From the NCBI GenBank assembly GCA_003140235.1, contig PLJN01000154.1, positions 1 to 36,266 of the forward strand: a stretch of 36,266 nucleotides of DNA, in the 5' to 3' direction. Below are positions 34,804 to 36,266 of the stretch, piece after piece (the stretch's first letter is position 1; each line of letters begins with the position of its first letter). The stretch comes from Acidobacteriaceae bacterium (GTDB lineage Bacteria > Acidobacteriota > Terriglobia > Terriglobales > Acidobacteriaceae). The notes below the pieces were generated by a model. It had not been told where the DNA came from. It did not search any database and saw only the letters and a list, made by a program, of their open reading frames with translations. The position numbers and the translations under genes were made by a program.

Positions 34804-36266
34804 ATGCAAAAGATCGCGCTGCTGTACGACGCCAGTCAGGCAGTGTTGTCTACTTTCGACCTGGACGAGGTCCTTAACCAGATCCTTACCATCATCCGCG
34901 ATTACTTTCAATTGCAAAACGGCGCGGTGTTGCTCCTGGACAGTCAGACCAAAGAGCTCTACGTTCGCGCTCACCTGGGACAAGGCAATCTGGAAACGGG
35001 ATACCGCATACCCCTGGGCGTGGGCCTCACCGGCGCAGCCGTCAAGCTCAAGCGCCCCATCTATGCACGCGACGTCACCAAGGACCCGCGCTACCTGAAC
35101 AAAGTTGACGACACGCGTTCTGAGGTTGCGATTCCGCTGATGGTCCGGGACCAGGCGGTGGGCGTGCTGGATTTCCAAAGCGATCAGCTCGATTTTTTTG
35201 ACTCGTCCATGATCGACATGCTGACGCTGTTTTCCACGCAGGCGTCTTTGGCGCTGGAGAATGCGCGCCTGCATGCCTCGGAACGCAGACGCTCCCGCCA
35301 GCTTGAGGCCATCAACGCCGTTGCCCGTCAGACAACCGCAGTGCTCGAATTGGACGATCTGCTCACTGTGGTTTGCAACGTGCTTTTGGATTGGTTTCCG
35401 GCGATTGATCACGTGGCCGTGCTCATGCTGGAAAATGACGCCTTACGCATTCGCGCTTTTGAAGGCAAACTGACGCCGAACGTCGCCAAAGGCTCCCGGC
35501 TTGCGCCGGGCGCTGGTCTGGCTTCGCGGGCACTCACGCTGAGCCGCAGCGTGATGGAAAACGACGTTAACACTGTGTCCGGATACATTGCCGGCTTTGC
35601 CGAGACGCAGTCGGAAATGTGCGTGCCGCTGATCTTCCTCGGCGAAAAGCTGGGGATCCTGGCGCTGGACAGCGCCAAAAAAGGCGCCTTCGACGTGGAA
35701 GACGTTCAGCCCCTGGAGTCCGTCGCGGACATTTGCGCTGCCGCCATCCAGAACGCCAACTACTTTGAGCGCGCAAAAGAACTGGCCTACATTGACGGTC
35801 TTACCGGCATCCATAACCGGCGTTATTTTGAAATGCGCATTTCCGAAGAACTGGAACGCGCGCAGCGGTTCCAGGGACGCATGTCGGTCATCATGATTGA
35901 CATTGATCACTTCAAGCGCGTCAACGACGAATTCGGACACCTGCTGGGAGACGAAGTCCTGCGCTCCGTCTCCCTGATCCTGAAACAACAACTTCGCAAA
36001 ATGGACATGGTGTGCCGTTACGGCGGCGAGGAATTCGTGGTGGTGATGCCGGAGACCGACATGGCGGTCGCAACCATGGTGGCCGAGCGGCTGCGCCGCC
36101 GCATCGCCACCGAGCCGTTCGCAATTCAGCAGGGCGCGCGCAATCTCGAAGTGACGATCTCGATCGGCATCGCCGCGATCAGTGGCCCGGACGACAATGC
36201 CGCGACAATCCTCAAGCGCGCCGATACCGCGCTTTATCGCGCCAAGCGCGACGGCCGCAACCGGGT
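34804..36266 (+). CDS. GAF-GAF-GGDEF diguanylate cyclase (cut by window end)
   Basis: The frame is open from 34750 to the window edge. A first GAF domain spans about residues 15-160 (DLDEVLNQIL, IPLGVGLTGAAV, EVAIPLMVRDQAVGVLDFQS), a second about 180-325 (LAPGAGLASRAL, MCVPLIFLGEKLGILALDS), then a GGDEF domain beginning LAYIDGLTGIHNRRYFE. The active site is intact as GGEEF (407-411), and an RKMD I-site five residues before it predicts product inhibition by c-di-GMP. It is soluble; ligand unknown. ATG 34804 is used, but TTG 34792 has the better-spaced GGCGGAG and may be the true start. The C-terminus is close to complete, ending in the A-L-Y-x-A-K-R-x-G-R-N motif. Confidence 0.92.
   Translation, partial: MQKIALLYDASQAVLSTFDLDEVLNQILTIIRDYFQLQNGAVLLLDSQTKELYVRAHLGQGNLETGYRIPLGVGLTGAAVKLKRPIYARDVTKDPRYLNKVDDTRSEVAIPLMVRDQAVGVLDFQSDQLDFFDSSMIDMLTLFSTQASLALENARLHASERRRSRQLEAINAVARQTTAVLELDDLLTVVCNVLLDWFPAIDHVAVLMLENDALRIRAFEGKLTPNVAKGSRLAPGAGLASRALTLSRSVMENDVNTVSGYIAGFAETQSEMCVPLIFLGEKLGILALDSAKKGAFDVEDVQPLESVADICAAAIQNANYFERAKELAYIDGLTGIHNRRYFEMRISEELERAQRFQGRMSVIMIDIDHFKRVNDEFGHLLGDEVLRSVSLILKQQLRKMDMVCRYGGEEFVVVMPETDMAVATMVAERLRRRIATEPFAIQQGARNLEVTISIGIAAISGPDDNAATILKRADTALYRAKRDGRNR

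Overview
The window looks like chromosomal DNA from a member of the Acidobacteriota (Terriglobia/Koribacter type). This is inferred from an acidobacterial-type duplicated orphan permease (ADOP) paired with a PadR regulator, two overlapping-dyad PadR operators, a two-domain ThyX-like protein, and intergenic two-hairpin repeats of the GCAGGGGCTGAAGCCC class that I associate with this phylum. No rRNA, tRNA, CRISPR array or replication origin was seen.

Layout. 1-1600: a MarR-type regulator (cut by the window edge) divergent from a DoxX-NmrA gene pair. 2000-8000: a visibly more AT-rich, island-like stretch with a PIN-domain protein, a small zinc-ribbon protein, a RidA protein divergent from a large FAD amine/amino-acid oxidase, a small Gln-rich protein, an excisionase-like HTH protein, and a 0.86 kb gene-free zone holding a 112-bp palindromic element. 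8000-10700: an NTF2-like protein, a cytochrome P460, a secreted unknown and a truncated-hemoglobin remnant. 10800-15900: a minus-strand PadR-ADOP-sulfurtransferase-sulfurtransferase unit; the ADOP N-terminal segment carries an in-frame amber stop. 15990-17950: a secreted retropepsin-like protein divergent from a second PadR gene over a perfect 27-bp palindrome, then YjbQ.

18080-26000 is the most distinctive part: a strong sigma70-like promoter precedes cupredoxin - multicopper oxidase - cupredoxin - multicopper oxidase, followed by a SAM methyltransferase and two translationally coupled homologues of the molybdenum/tungsten storage protein subunits (MosB-like, then MosA-like). All seven genes are on the plus strand. 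Both cupredoxins lack signal peptides and have Glu where amicyanin-like proteins have the axial Met. Both oxidases have a large insertion between their first two copper motifs. A convergent minus-strand gene encodes an unusual response regulator fused to a histidine-kinase-like domain with no clear ATP-binding motifs.

27800-36266: an aldehyde dehydrogenase; an IS4-type insertion sequence with 18-bp perfect inverted repeats whose transposase is frameshifted; a secreted HExxE protein flanked by a direct pair of intergenic repeats; a ThyX-like protein whose signature motif appears split between two halves; and a GAF-GAF-GGDEF diguanylate cyclase that runs off the end of the window.
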